Source: Fuerstiella sp041398845
GTDB lineage: Bacteria; Planctomycetota; Planctomycetia; Planctomycetales; Planctomycetaceae
NCBI GenBank assembly: GCA_041398845.1
Contig: JAWKTZ010000008.1
Location: 434,001 to 498,000 of the forward strand
Reading direction: 5' to 3'
DNA: 64,000 nt
The translations under genes and the position numbers were made by a program. The notes under the pieces are model-generated. The model made no database searches, had not been told where the DNA came from, and saw nothing but the letters and a program-made list of their open reading frames with translations. This document shows positions 37,703 through 45,897 of this stretch, one piece after another (position 1 is the first letter of the stretch; every line of letters begins with the position of its first letter).

Positions 37703-38190
37703 AGTCTGCCGGGCGGAATTCGAAGTCGGTCACTGACCGGAAGCACCTGGAGGCCGAAAAGAACACGGCACAACAGACCGCATTTAGCTGCCACGAATGC
37801 GTATGTTTTCCCCGGGTTGGTTTCCTGCTTCCGGTCAGTTTTCAGATTGCCACGCAATACGGGAAGCGGGCCGTGCAGGTGTTGCATTGCTGCGAACCAT
37901 GACGGCCCTGGATTTCCTGATCCGAGCCGGTCTGATTGGCAGTCGGAACGACTGACGGCGACGGCCAGATCAGAAGCTCGCTGAAAACCATATCGCTGAC
38001 ATTCCGTGTTTCGCCACGCGAGTCGCTCTGGCATCCGGTGGATTCATGGACCTGGGGCACATCTGTGGCGGTGAACAAGCCGTCCTGAATCGTATCGCTC
38101 GCGTGTACGGACTGTCGGAAACGGCCGCTTAGTGTGGCGGGAATCAGCGGAAGAGACTGAGACACAATTTTCTAACCACAGGAGAAACGA
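37703..38190. other. Intergenic region between sigma factor and HPF-type gene
   Basis: Open frames exist on the minus strand here (for example 37842-38165), but they lack ribosome sites, start at GTG and show no family likeness. I treat the stretch as non-coding. It should carry the promoter and leader of the HPF-type gene. No strong hairpin or promoter pair stands out. Confidence 0.4.
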
Positions 38191-38541
38191 ATGAAACTCG
38201 AACTGCATACTTCGCGATTGGCGGTTTCAAGGACCACTCAGGCTTATACTGAACGTCGCCTTGGCTTCGCTTTGGGACGTTTCGCCGATGTTGTGGAACA
38301 TGTCGTGGTGACACTGGCGGACGTCAACGGTCCACGCGGAGGAATTGACAAGTCCTGTCGAATTCGCGTGAAGCTCATCGGCCGAAAGGCACCGGTGATT
38401 GTCGACGTTCTGGATCTTGAAATTCGCGCGGCCATCGATATGGCGGCCGAACGAGTTGGCCGCGCGGTGGCTCGACAACTCGATCGACAAACGTCACGAC
38501 GCGGTTTCGACCGGCACGTGGAATCTGTGGCGGGGCAGTGA
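38191..38541 (+). CDS. Ribosome hibernation promoting factor family (HPF/RaiA-like)
   Basis: This encodes 116 residues with a clear AGGAG ribosome site seven bases before the ATG. The beta-alpha fold pattern of the sigma-54 modulation/HPF family is visible: an N-terminal strand (MKLELHTSRLAVS), helix with YTERRLGFALGRF, strand VVVTLADVNGPRGGIDKSCR, strand and helix with VIVDVLDLEIRAAIDMAAERVGRAV. In the family these proteins bind the 30S subunit near the A and P sites and stop translation in stationary phase. It lacks the long C-terminal dimerising domain of the long HPF form, so it is of the short type. The basic C-terminus (RQTSRRGFDRH) suits rRNA binding. It lies between a sigma factor and an NhaR-like regulator. 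Confidence 0.8.
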   Translation: MKLELHTSRLAVSRTTQAYTERRLGFALGRFADVVEHVVVTLADVNGPRGGIDKSCRIRVKLIGRKAPVIVDVLDLEIRAAIDMAAERVGRAVARQLDRQTSRRGFDRHVESVAGQ

Positions 38542-38769
38542 CCGATTCGAATCGGCAAACAGACCAGAAGGTGTTCAGTCTGCACCATGGCAGCGGCCGA
38601 CGGGAAGTTTGACAACGTCCGGTCGGCTGTTTCCAATTCTGTAAGGCACTTCGGACAATCCCCCCGAACGATCCCGAACCGGATTCCGCACGACAGCGTC
38701 CAACCGGATCATCGTCAGACGTGCAGGCGGGAAGCCATGTTCCATGGGATTCATTGACCTGACAGGCTT

Positions 38770-39678
38770 ATGATGAGCGACGACTGGCTGAACTATCACC
38801 ACCTGCTGTACTTCTGGACCGTTGCTCATGAAGGCAGCGTGACACGAGCCAGTGAGAAGCTGCACCTGTCTCAGCCGACCATCAGTGGTCAGCTCAGGAA
38901 ACTGGAAGAATCTCTGGGAGAAAAGCTTTATACTCGGGTCGGTCGCGATCTGGTGCTGACTGACGTTGGCAAGACGGTCTATCGATACGCCGACGAAATC
39001 TTCAGCATTGGTCGTGAGCTGGTCGATACGGTCAAAGGCCGGCCCACAGGATCCGGAGTCCGCCTGGTGGTGGGCCTGCCGCAGGTGCTTCCCAAGTTGA
39101 TTGCATTTCGACTGCTGGAACCGGTTCTGCAGTTGGAAGAAAAAGTGCAGATCGTCTGTCGGGAAGGGTCCATGCACGACTTGCTGACACAACTTGCGGC
39201 ACACGAACTTGACGTCGTATTCGCCGATTCCCCGGCGAGTTCTCTGGTCAGCGTTCGCGCATTCAATCATTCACTGGGGGAATGCGGGATCGGCTTATTT
39301 GGTGTCCCGGCGCTGTGTGACAGATTCGGCGGTGACCTTCCCGAATCACTGAACGGAGCTCCTTTTATTTTGCCGGCAGAAGGCACATTGATCCGCCGTT
39401 CGATTGATCAGTGGATTGACGGAGGCCGGTTCTATCCTGACGTTGTCGGCGAAATGGACGACACGGCCCTGATGAAAGTTTTTGCCGAAGCGAGTGTGGG
39501 GTTTGTTCCGGCTCCGCTCGCGATTGCAGCCGAAATCGAAGCGCAGTTCGGTCTGCGTCTCCTGATGGAAGTCCCGGGGGCGATTGAGCGTTTTTATGCC
39601 ATCACGGTGCAGCGTCGCCTTCAACATCCGGCCGTGCTGGCGATTTCTCAGGCCGCGAAAAACGCACTGTTCAAATGA
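38770..39678 (+). CDS. nhaR: LysR-family regulator, NhaR-like
   Basis: This encodes 302 residues. The N-terminal winged HTH (about 8-65) has LNYHHLLYFWTVAHEGSVTR, then LHLSQPTISGQLRKLEESLG, and GRDLVLTDVGKTVY. The opening LNYHHL-YFW pattern is that of NhaR, which activates the Na+/H+ antiporter gene nhaA in enterobacteria. The remainder (about 90-300) is the periplasmic-binding-protein-like effector domain. No antiporter gene is adjacent, although many planctomycete NhaR-like proteins are encoded alone. A second ATG at 38773 is equally possible. The inducer here is unknown, and Na+ is only suggested by the family. Confidence 0.85.
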   Translation: MMSDDWLNYHHLLYFWTVAHEGSVTRASEKLHLSQPTISGQLRKLEESLGEKLYTRVGRDLVLTDVGKTVYRYADEIFSIGRELVDTVKGRPTGSGVRLVVGLPQVLPKLIAFRLLEPVLQLEEKVQIVCREGSMHDLLTQLAAHELDVVFADSPASSLVSVRAFNHSLGECGIGLFGVPALCDRFGGDLPESLNGAPFILPAEGTLIRRSIDQWIDGGRFYPDVVGEMDDTALMKVFAEASVGFVPAPLAIAAEIEAQFGLRLLMEVPGAIERFYAITVQRRLQHPAVLAISQAAKNALFK

Positions 39679-39735
39679 CCGGACCTCGGCTGCACGATCT
39701 GACATGGTCTCAGCGTAACACCGTCAAAGCCCGGC

Positions 39736-40107
39736 TTAATTCGGCCATTCGTTGCCACAGTCGGCCAACGTCGACGTGCCTTTCAGGTAGATATAGCCCC
39801 AGACAGAGTGATTGTTCCATGGAGCCAGCAGGGGGATTCGGCAACGGACGTAACAACCTTCGTCAACGCCTTCAACATCGTCCAGGCGTGCCAGACACTC
39901 ACGGGTCACCTTGTAGAGCTCGCCCTTGACAGAACGGCCTGCGGAAACGACCTTCACCATTCCCGGGTAGGTTCCGCAATTGAACAGACGAAACATCGGT
40001 TCCGTCGCCGCGTTGTCCAGGAACTGCTGCTGAGACAATTCGTGATGCAGCTCGTAGCCGCGTTTCAGCGATCCGTAGACGAACAGCAGATGATCCGGGA
40101 ACGTCAT
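39736..40107 (-). CDS. Gamma-glutamylcyclotransferase (GGCT/AIG2)-like protein
   Basis: This encodes 123 residues. The GGCT signature FVYGSLKRGYELHH opens the protein (substrate-binding YGSLxxG loop). The likely catalytic Glu lies in LARLDDVEGVDEGCYVR, and the last strand has VWGYIYLKG. In the family this fold releases 5-oxoproline from gamma-glutamyl compounds or gamma-glutamylamines. The substrate here is not known. It is a short, cytoplasmic, single-domain protein. It diverges from the thioesterase gene, with 35 bases between starts, and converges on nhaR. Confidence 0.85.
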   Translation of the reverse strand: MTFPDHLLFVYGSLKRGYELHHELSQQQFLDNAATEPMFRLFNCGTYPGMVKVVSAGRSVKGELYKVTRECLARLDDVEGVDEGCYVRCRIPLLAPWNNHSVWGYIYLKGTSTLADCGNEWPN

Positions 40108-40142
40108 GTGTCATCCATTCGTTTCAGGAAGGTTCTCCGGTT

Positions 40143-40562
40143 GTGACTCAGATTCCCATGGAACACGAAATGACGATTCGTGTCAGATACAGCGAAACCG
40201 ATTCGATGGGGCTGCTGCATCATGCCAACTATCCTGTGTATTTTGAAATCGGCCGCACGGAATTGTTTCGGCAGCAGGGCGGCAACTATCGGACGCTTGA
40301 GGAATGTGGGCTGTTTTTTGTGGTTGCCAGCCTGAATGTCCAGTTCAGGCGGCCCGCTCGGTACGACGATCTGCTGACGTTAAAAACCAGGATTGACCGG
40401 AAGACTCCCGCAAAACTGGTCCATCACTACGAAATACGCCGTGACGGAGACCTCTTATGTACCGCCGAAACTGTGCTCGCCTGCGTGGACGCCACCGGGA
40501 GGGTGCAGCGGATACCGGAAGATCTGGTTGAAATGACAACAAAAGAAAAAAAAATTGAATGA
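40143..40562 (+). CDS. Acyl-CoA thioesterase, 4-hydroxybenzoyl-CoA thioesterase (YbgC/FadM) family
   Basis: This encodes 139 residues of the hot-dog fold. The catalytic motif YSETDSMGLLHHANYPVYFE carries the conserved Asp and the HHANY loop, followed by GRTELFRQ. Strands FVVASLNVQFRRPARYDDLL and LVHHYEIRR match the YbgC/FadM group, which hydrolyses acyl-CoA thioesters. The GTG at 40143 has AGGAAGG ten bases upstream. An ATG at 40158 is the alternative start. The C-terminus ends in a Lys-rich stretch. The substrate chain length is not evident. Confidence 0.88.
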   Translation: MTQIPMEHEMTIRVRYSETDSMGLLHHANYPVYFEIGRTELFRQQGGNYRTLEECGLFFVVASLNVQFRRPARYDDLLTLKTRIDRKTPAKLVHHYEIRRDGDLLCTAETVLACVDATGRVQRIPEDLVEMTTKEKKIE

Positions 40563-40727
40563 TCGGTAAAATAATTGACGCATTCCAGGTATTTTGGGTA
40601 GCCTGTCGAGTGTGTGCGAATTAGCGAGGGGCGTCTGTAGTCTTCTCGTACGGTTTTTCGGAGCGATGTGATGCCCGGAAGCCTCTCTTTCAGGTTCATT
40701 TGAACAACGAAAAAAGGAACAAGTTTG

Positions 40728-41480
40728 ATGCGACAATTTTTCATTCTGGCGATCGTGGGACTGCTGGCGCTGGCTCCGGACGCCGAAGCTGGTCGACGTG
40801 GCCGTCGTGCGTGTGGTTATCAGAGCTGCGGCAGCTCATGTGGCTACCAGAGCTGTGGTTACCAGAGCTGTGGCTACTCAACCTGCGCTAGCTCATGTGT
40901 TCCAAGCTGTGGCTACTCAACCTGTGGTAGCTCATGTGGTTCAAGCTGCGGCTACTCAACCTGCGGTAGCTCATGTGGTTCAAGCTGCGGCTACTCAACC
41001 TGCGGTAGCTCATGTGGTTCAAGCTGCGGCTACTCAACCTGCGGCAGCTCATGTGTTCCAAGCTGTGGCTACTCAACCTGCGGTAGCTCATGTGGTTCAA
41101 GCTGCGGCTACTCAACCTGCGGCAGCTCATGTGGTTCAAGCTGCAGCTCCTGCGGTTCTGTAGGCAGCTACAGCACCGGATGCAGCTCTTGCGGTGGCGG
41201 CATTGTGTCTGGCGGCTGTGCTGACGGAAGCTGCGGCATTGTTGGCGGAGTCACCAGCGAAGTTCCTGCTCCAGCAGCAGCGACTGAGCCCGTTGACGCT
41301 CCGGCACCTCCAGCCGGTGGCGACGCAGCTCCGGCTCCTGAAGATGCTCCGGCTCCTCCAGCCGAGCCAGCTCCAGCAGCAGACGCACCGGCACCTCCAG
41401 CAGCAGACGCTCCAGCACCTCCGGCCGCCGATGCACCTGCACCTCCGGCTGAAGCAGCTCCTTCTGCACCAAACGCATAA
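40728..41480 (+). CDS. Exported Cys-rich repeat protein with Pro/Ala-rich tail
   Basis: This encodes 250 residues from the ATG at 40728, which has AAGGAAC nine bases upstream. The signal peptide is MRQFFILAIVGLLALAPDAEA. It is followed by a basic GRRGRRAC stretch and then Cys-rich sequence. Seven tandem copies of a 13-residue unit (GYSTCGSSCGSSC or close variants) occupy 40872-41144, with more CGYQSC and SSCG motifs on either side. Over 30 Cys are present. The last ~75 residues are Pro/Ala/Asp-rich (APAPPAADAPAPPAADAP). The composition suggests an extracellular structural protein cross-linked by disulfides, perhaps for the cell wall or a surface coat. This is inference, as I recognise no family. 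Confidence 0.8.
   Translation: MRQFFILAIVGLLALAPDAEAGRRGRRACGYQSCGSSCGYQSCGYQSCGYSTCASSCVPSCGYSTCGSSCGSSCGYSTCGSSCGSSCGYSTCGSSCGSSCGYSTCGSSCVPSCGYSTCGSSCGSSCGYSTCGSSCGSSCSSCGSVGSYSTGCSSCGGGIVSGGCADGSCGIVGGVTSEVPAPAAATEPVDAPAPPAGGDAAPAPEDAPAPPAEPAPAADAPAPPAADAPAPPAADAPAPPAEAAPSAPNA
40872..41144 (+). repeat. Seven tandem 39-bp coding repeats
   Basis: GGCTACTCAACCTGC or its variant recurs at 40872, 40911, 40950, 40989, 41028, 41067 and 41106, exactly 39 bases apart. Units 1 and 6 encode CVPSC where the others encode CGSSC. The repeats are in frame and separated by no spacer, so this is not a CRISPR array. Confidence 0.95.
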
Positions 41481-41539
41481 GGTTCCCATCACGCGACATT
41501 TTGAGGCTGTCAGCGTCTAACCATCGCAGTCAGATCAAC

Positions 41540-41563
41540 AGGTGGCAGGGATGTCACCTTTTT
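41540..41563 (+). terminator. Rho-independent terminator after the Cys-repeat gene
   Basis: AGGTGGCA (41540-41547) and TGTCACCT (41552-41559) form a stem with one mismatch and a four-base GGGA loop, and TTTTT follows immediately. It is 60 bases after the stop codon. Confidence 0.7.
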
Positions 41564-41666
41564 CTGTGCGCTGGACACAGCAGGTCCTGTTCCGACAGCC
41601 ACAGCGGATCGGTCGTTGAAGCAGAACCTACCATTGTCGTCGTGAGCGGCTACAATGTGGGCCGTG

Positions 41667-43550
41667 ATGTCAACGCACCTGATTTCAATCTGTCTCGCAG
41701 CGCTGCTGTGTTCGACTGCATTCGCTCATCCCGTTTCACACACCGATGCGTGGATCAGGGTTTCCGACAGCGTTGTTCATGTGAAACTGAACGTGTTTCT
41801 GGACGACGTGGCCCGTCATCAGGTCAGCGGCGAACAGCAGACGCAAATCACGGCCAGCGAACTACAGCAGGCCATTCGACAGCATACCGGCACTCTGCTG
41901 CATCAGTTGCACATCTTCGATCAGAACGGGCTGCCGCTGTCGGTTCAGGTCACCTCGATTCCAGAGTGGACGCCCCATGCCGAGACTGTCGACCTCACGG
42001 CCGACTCCAGCCTGAAGCTGTCCTGGGAGCTGGAATTCGCGGTCCCGCCAACTGGACTCACCGCATTGTGCTTTCTGCATCAGTTCACTCATCCGACGCT
42101 GACAGCGCCCGGTGAACTCCGATTGCACGTTCAGCATTCCGGCCGACGTATAGACGCCGTGATTGCTCCGGGCAGACCACATACGATTCTGCTGCCGACG
42201 AATGCGGACACTGGTGATGCGGAACCGTTGAATCCCAATGCGGCCTCATCGCTGCTGATCATGTCGCCCACAGGCATTGTTCATGAATTCACCGCGCCGC
42301 TGCTGCTGCTGGATGCGGCATGGCCACCCGCAGCAGAACTGCGACGCCAGTCCACTGACGTGAATATTGGGGAGGCCCCGAATCTGACAGATGCCGCGAT
42401 TCCGGATTCGTCACGGCAACAGATCAAAGACTGGTTTCTGAATCAGACAGCCATTCTGGTGAACGGTCGAAAGGTGATGCCGCTGGATGTTGGAGTTGAT
42501 TTTTTTCCGGCCGACGGGCCGAGTGCTGACGGCAGTCTGTCGACGTCAGTCGAACAGCAGCCCGTCCCGTTGTTTGGAACTCAGGTCGGCGTTCAACTGC
42601 GATTTCCCCGCGCCTCTGATTTGCAGACGCTGCAACTGGAATTCCTGTCGGCACCGGGCCTCTTCAGTGAACTCACCGTCGGGGTTGTGACATCAACACA
42701 GCAGATGTCCGAGCTTGTTTCCTTCGGCAGTGAGTCTCCGGACTTCGCTGGCGCTGAGACAGATGCCGGAAATGCGAACTCAGGAGCGGAAGCCGCAGAC
42801 AAAGCTGTCGCGCTGACATTTGTCTGGCATGCTCCTTCCGCTGACGTTGAATCAAACGTGTTGCTCACGAAACCGGTCACCGAAGACGATCGTTTCATGC
42901 AGGACGCTGTCATGCCCGATTTGTTGACGGTGCGACACCATCAGCCTGCGCTGCCGGGCCGAGTACTGGCAGTGCTCGCCATAGGGTTGATCGGTGTCGC
43001 GACGTGGCGGCGTTCGCGCTGCACTCGTCGAAGTCACCGTATGGTATGGCTGGCCATTGGCATCATCGTCGCTGTGGCAGGAGTGTTGCTGCTGCCTCGC
43101 ACGATTGTTCAGTTTCATCCAAATGTTGCCAGTCGACTGACGGAGAGCCTGCTGCGTCGGGTTTACGAGTCAGCCATGCAACCGTCTGAGGAAACAGCCG
43201 TGGCAGAGCTTTCTCAGGTCCTGCATGACGATCTGGTGGAATCGGTTTATGTGCAGATGCTGGAGTCTTTGTCGATGTCATCAAACGATGGCCTTTTGAT
43301 CGACGTGCAGAAGGTGTCTCTGGAATCTCAGCATCTGCAGCCTGCGCTCACGACACCGGACGAAGTCACAACCGCCTGCCGGTGGCGTGTCACTGGATCC
43401 ATCCACCACTGGGGACATCGTCATGTGCGGGAACTCCTGCTGGAAGCACAGATCCGCCTGTCTCGAAGTGGTAGCGACTGGAAGATCGGTGCAATTCAGC
43501 AATTGGATACGCACGTGGTTTCTTTGGAATCGGCGAAAGCGGGCAGTTGA
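41667..43550 (+). CDS. Exported/membrane-anchored protein of unknown function
   Basis: This encodes 627 residues if the start is the ATG at 41667 (another is at 41655). The signal peptide is MSTHLISICLAALLCSTAFA. The first mature residues HPVSHTDAWIRVSDSVVHV resemble the N-terminal part of HupE/UreJ-type proteins. The rest of the extracellular region (~25-430) has only beta-rich sequence. Two membrane segments lie near 437-455 and 463-480, with a basic RSRCTRRSHR turn between. The C-terminal ~140 residues would then be on the outer face. They include WRVTGSIHHWGHRH, a His-rich stretch that could bind metal. No family is recognised with confidence. It starts a likely operon with the two propeller genes that follow within 83 and 56 bases. 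Confidence 0.65.
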   Translation: MSTHLISICLAALLCSTAFAHPVSHTDAWIRVSDSVVHVKLNVFLDDVARHQVSGEQQTQITASELQQAIRQHTGTLLHQLHIFDQNGLPLSVQVTSIPEWTPHAETVDLTADSSLKLSWELEFAVPPTGLTALCFLHQFTHPTLTAPGELRLHVQHSGRRIDAVIAPGRPHTILLPTNADTGDAEPLNPNAASSLLIMSPTGIVHEFTAPLLLLDAAWPPAAELRRQSTDVNIGEAPNLTDAAIPDSSRQQIKDWFLNQTAILVNGRKVMPLDVGVDFFPADGPSADGSLSTSVEQQPVPLFGTQVGVQLRFPRASDLQTLQLEFLSAPGLFSELTVGVVTSTQQMSELVSFGSESPDFAGAETDAGNANSGAEAADKAVALTFVWHAPSADVESNVLLTKPVTEDDRFMQDAVMPDLLTVRHHQPALPGRVLAVLAIGLIGVATWRRSRCTRRSHRMVWLAIGIIVAVAGVLLLPRTIVQFHPNVASRLTESLLRRVYESAMQPSEETAVAELSQVLHDDLVESVYVQMLESLSMSSNDGLLIDVQKVSLESQHLQPALTTPDEVTTACRWRVTGSIHHWGHRHVRELLLEAQIRLSRSGSDWKIGAIQQLDTHVVSLESAKAGS

Positions 43551-43633
43551 TTGCATTCAACAGTCAGACGCATAAAATGTCCGGCGTTGAGGATGAATTG
43601 AAATCTGCGGCCAGGATCAAATACGAGGAACTC

Positions 43634-45841
43634 ATGCGCATAAGCTTATACTGTCTGCTCGCCATTACGATGTCTGCTGTTGGTTCGGCTGATGCAGCCG
43701 ACTGGGCTGATTGGCGAGGCCCCGAACACAACGGTGTCAGCCGGGAGACCGGACTTGTCGAAACATGGAATCCAACGACAGGAGAGAATCTGCTCTGGGA
43801 ATCCCCGATAGGCGGTCGAGCGGCTCCGATTGTGATCGATGGACGGATGTATCTGGACTGCCGCACGCATCATGACATTGCCGCCGGGAATCCCGAACTG
43901 ATTCATGCTCAGGAACAGGTCGTCTGCCTTGACGCAGCAACGGGCGAAAAGATCTGGGACGACAAGTTCAATGTGTCTCAGACAGACATCCCGGCACCTC
44001 GAGTTGGCTGGGCCTCAATGACCGGCGATCCTGAAACCGGTTTTGTGTATCTGCATTCGGTGAGCGGTGTGTTTCGCTGTTACGACCGTGACGGCAAGGT
44101 TCAGTGGCAGCATTCACTCGGTGAAGAATACGCGAAGATTTCGGGCTACGGAGGTCGTACTCAGACGCCCATCATCGACGAAGACCGCATTATCGTCGGT
44201 TTCTTTGGCCTGAACTGGGGACGCACCGCCACACCGCCGCCGAAGTCCGCGTATTACGCCTTTGACAAACGCACCGGAGAGCTGCTGTGGGTGTCACTGT
44301 TCGGCGGCCGCCCGCTTGACACCACGTATTCCAACCCGGTTGTGGCCGTCATTGACGGACAACGACTGCTGATCGGGGGCGGTGCCGACGGCGGTGTTCA
44401 CGCGGTGAATGCTCGCACCGGAAAACATGTCTGGTCGTTTGACATGTCCAAACGAGGACTGAACGCCACTCCTGTGGTAGACGGTCACCATGTCTATATT
44501 TCTCATGGCGAAGACAACGTCGACAGTCTCGCGTTCGGGCGAGTTCAATGCATTGACGGTCGCGGAGAAGGCAACATCACCAGAACCAACAGTGTCTGGC
44601 GCAAAGACGGTATTAAAGCCGGCTATACGGCATTGGTGGTGAATGACGGAATTCTTTATGTTGTCGCCGACACCGGAAAACTGCACGCGTTTGACAGCCA
44701 GTCCGGCGAAGAACTGTGGGACTATACTCTGGGGACCGTTGGTAAGGGCTCACCTGTGATTGCTGACGGCAAGTTGTACGTGATGGAAGTCAACGGCAAC
44801 ATTCACATTCTGAAGCCGTCGCGGGAGAAGTGTGAATCGCTGAGCAAAGTGACGGTGATGGCAAAGGACGGCAAAGGGATGGACGAAATGTACGGTTCCC
44901 CCGCCATTTCAGACGGTCGAGTTTTCTTTGTGACACGCGATCGCACGTTCTGTATCGGGAACGAAAAGGCCGGTCAGCGGACCACTGTTGACATTCCGCC
45001 GCTGGAAGAAAAACCCGTCGGAACCGAAGTCGCACTGATTCAGGTTCATCCTTACGAATCTCGCACGATGGGTGGAGGAGAGATCACTTATCAGATTGTC
45101 GGCTACGACAGCAACGGTGGCCTGATCGGTGACGTCGAAGGTGCCGAACTCACTTTGCCGGACGGCATTCAGGGCGTGACTCTGGATGGCAATACGCTGA
45201 AAGTCGCCGCAGATGCTCCGCTGCAGGCCTTCGAAATCAGCGCCAGGTCCGGAGAACTCACCAGCTTTACTCGGTTGAGAACATTCCCGAAGATGCCGTG
45301 GAAATGGGACTTTGAAGGGCTGACCGGGAAACAGGTTCCGCCGACATGGGTGAATGCCTTCCTGAAGCTCACCCCGGTGCAGGAAGGTGATTCCACCGTC
45401 ATGAGCAAGTCGTTGGGTATTTCTGCGGAATCATGGATCGGCTACCCGGAAATGACAGGATACACCCTTCAGGCTGACGTGCTGATGAAGGAAGAAAAAC
45501 GCAAGCTGCCCAGCATTGGACTGATTGCTCAGCGTTACAACCTGATTCTGAAAGCCAACACCAGCAAGCTGGCCATCCAGTCGTGGGCTCCACATCTCAG
45601 AATGGCCAAAGAAATGAAGTTTCGGTCGGATCCCGACGTGTGGTACACCATGAAGATGACGGTGAAAATCGAAGACGATGGGGCACACGTTCTGGGCAAG
45701 GTCTGGAAGCGGGGCGACGAGGAACCAGCCGACTGGACGATTGAAGCCATCGACCCTCATCCCAGTCCCGCAGGATCCGCCGGGTTGTATACCTACGCGC
45801 TGGCACCATGCTTCTTCGACAACGTGATTGTCTCTGAATAG
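43634..45841 (+). CDS. Exported PQQ-like beta-propeller protein
   Basis: This encodes 735 residues from the ATG at 43634, which has GAGGAA six bases before it. The frame is open to 43547, but only this ATG starts a signal peptide (MRISLYCLLAITMSAVGSADA). The mature protein begins DWADWRGPEHNGVS, the usual first strand of planctomycete PQQ-binding-like propellers. Repeats with AxDxxTGExLW appear, for instance VVCLDAATGEKIWD, FDKRTGELLWVSL, VNARTGKHVWSF, and AFDSQSGEELWD. Residues ~590-735 add a beta-sandwich-like domain (FEGLTGKQVPP, WTIEAIDPHPSPAG). No catalytic PQQ dehydrogenase residues are seen, so it may bind ligands or serve as a scaffold in the periplasm. The next gene, another propeller, starts 56 bases on. 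Confidence 0.88.
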   Translation: MRISLYCLLAITMSAVGSADAADWADWRGPEHNGVSRETGLVETWNPTTGENLLWESPIGGRAAPIVIDGRMYLDCRTHHDIAAGNPELIHAQEQVVCLDAATGEKIWDDKFNVSQTDIPAPRVGWASMTGDPETGFVYLHSVSGVFRCYDRDGKVQWQHSLGEEYAKISGYGGRTQTPIIDEDRIIVGFFGLNWGRTATPPPKSAYYAFDKRTGELLWVSLFGGRPLDTTYSNPVVAVIDGQRLLIGGGADGGVHAVNARTGKHVWSFDMSKRGLNATPVVDGHHVYISHGEDNVDSLAFGRVQCIDGRGEGNITRTNSVWRKDGIKAGYTALVVNDGILYVVADTGKLHAFDSQSGEELWDYTLGTVGKGSPVIADGKLYVMEVNGNIHILKPSREKCESLSKVTVMAKDGKGMDEMYGSPAISDGRVFFVTRDRTFCIGNEKAGQRTTVDIPPLEEKPVGTEVALIQVHPYESRTMGGGEITYQIVGYDSNGGLIGDVEGAELTLPDGIQGVTLDGNTLKVAADAPLQAFEISARSGELTSFTRLRTFPKMPWKWDFEGLTGKQVPPTWVNAFLKLTPVQEGDSTVMSKSLGISAESWIGYPEMTGYTLQADVLMKEEKRKLPSIGLIAQRYNLILKANTSKLAIQSWAPHLRMAKEMKFRSDPDVWYTMKMTVKIEDDGAHVLGKVWKRGDEEPADWTIEAIDPHPSPAGSAGLYTYALAPCFFDNVIVSE

Positions 45842-45897
45842 ACGTCGCCGGGGTGTCGAACTTTCTTGAACAAACAACTTCCAGGGAAACATTCTTG

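Noticed and set aside
37842..38165. 107-codon minus-strand open frame between sigma factor and HPF gene
   Set aside because: GTG start, no ribosome site and no family likeness; a chance frame is more likely.
40872..41144. Regular 39-bp repeats as a CRISPR array
   Set aside because: The repeats are contiguous, have no spacers and stay in the reading frame of an exported Cys-rich protein.
40798..41163. 121-codon plus-strand frame reading VAHVVQAAATQPA repeats
   Set aside because: It is the +1-shifted reading of the 39-bp repeats. The chosen frame has a signal peptide and a ribosome site.
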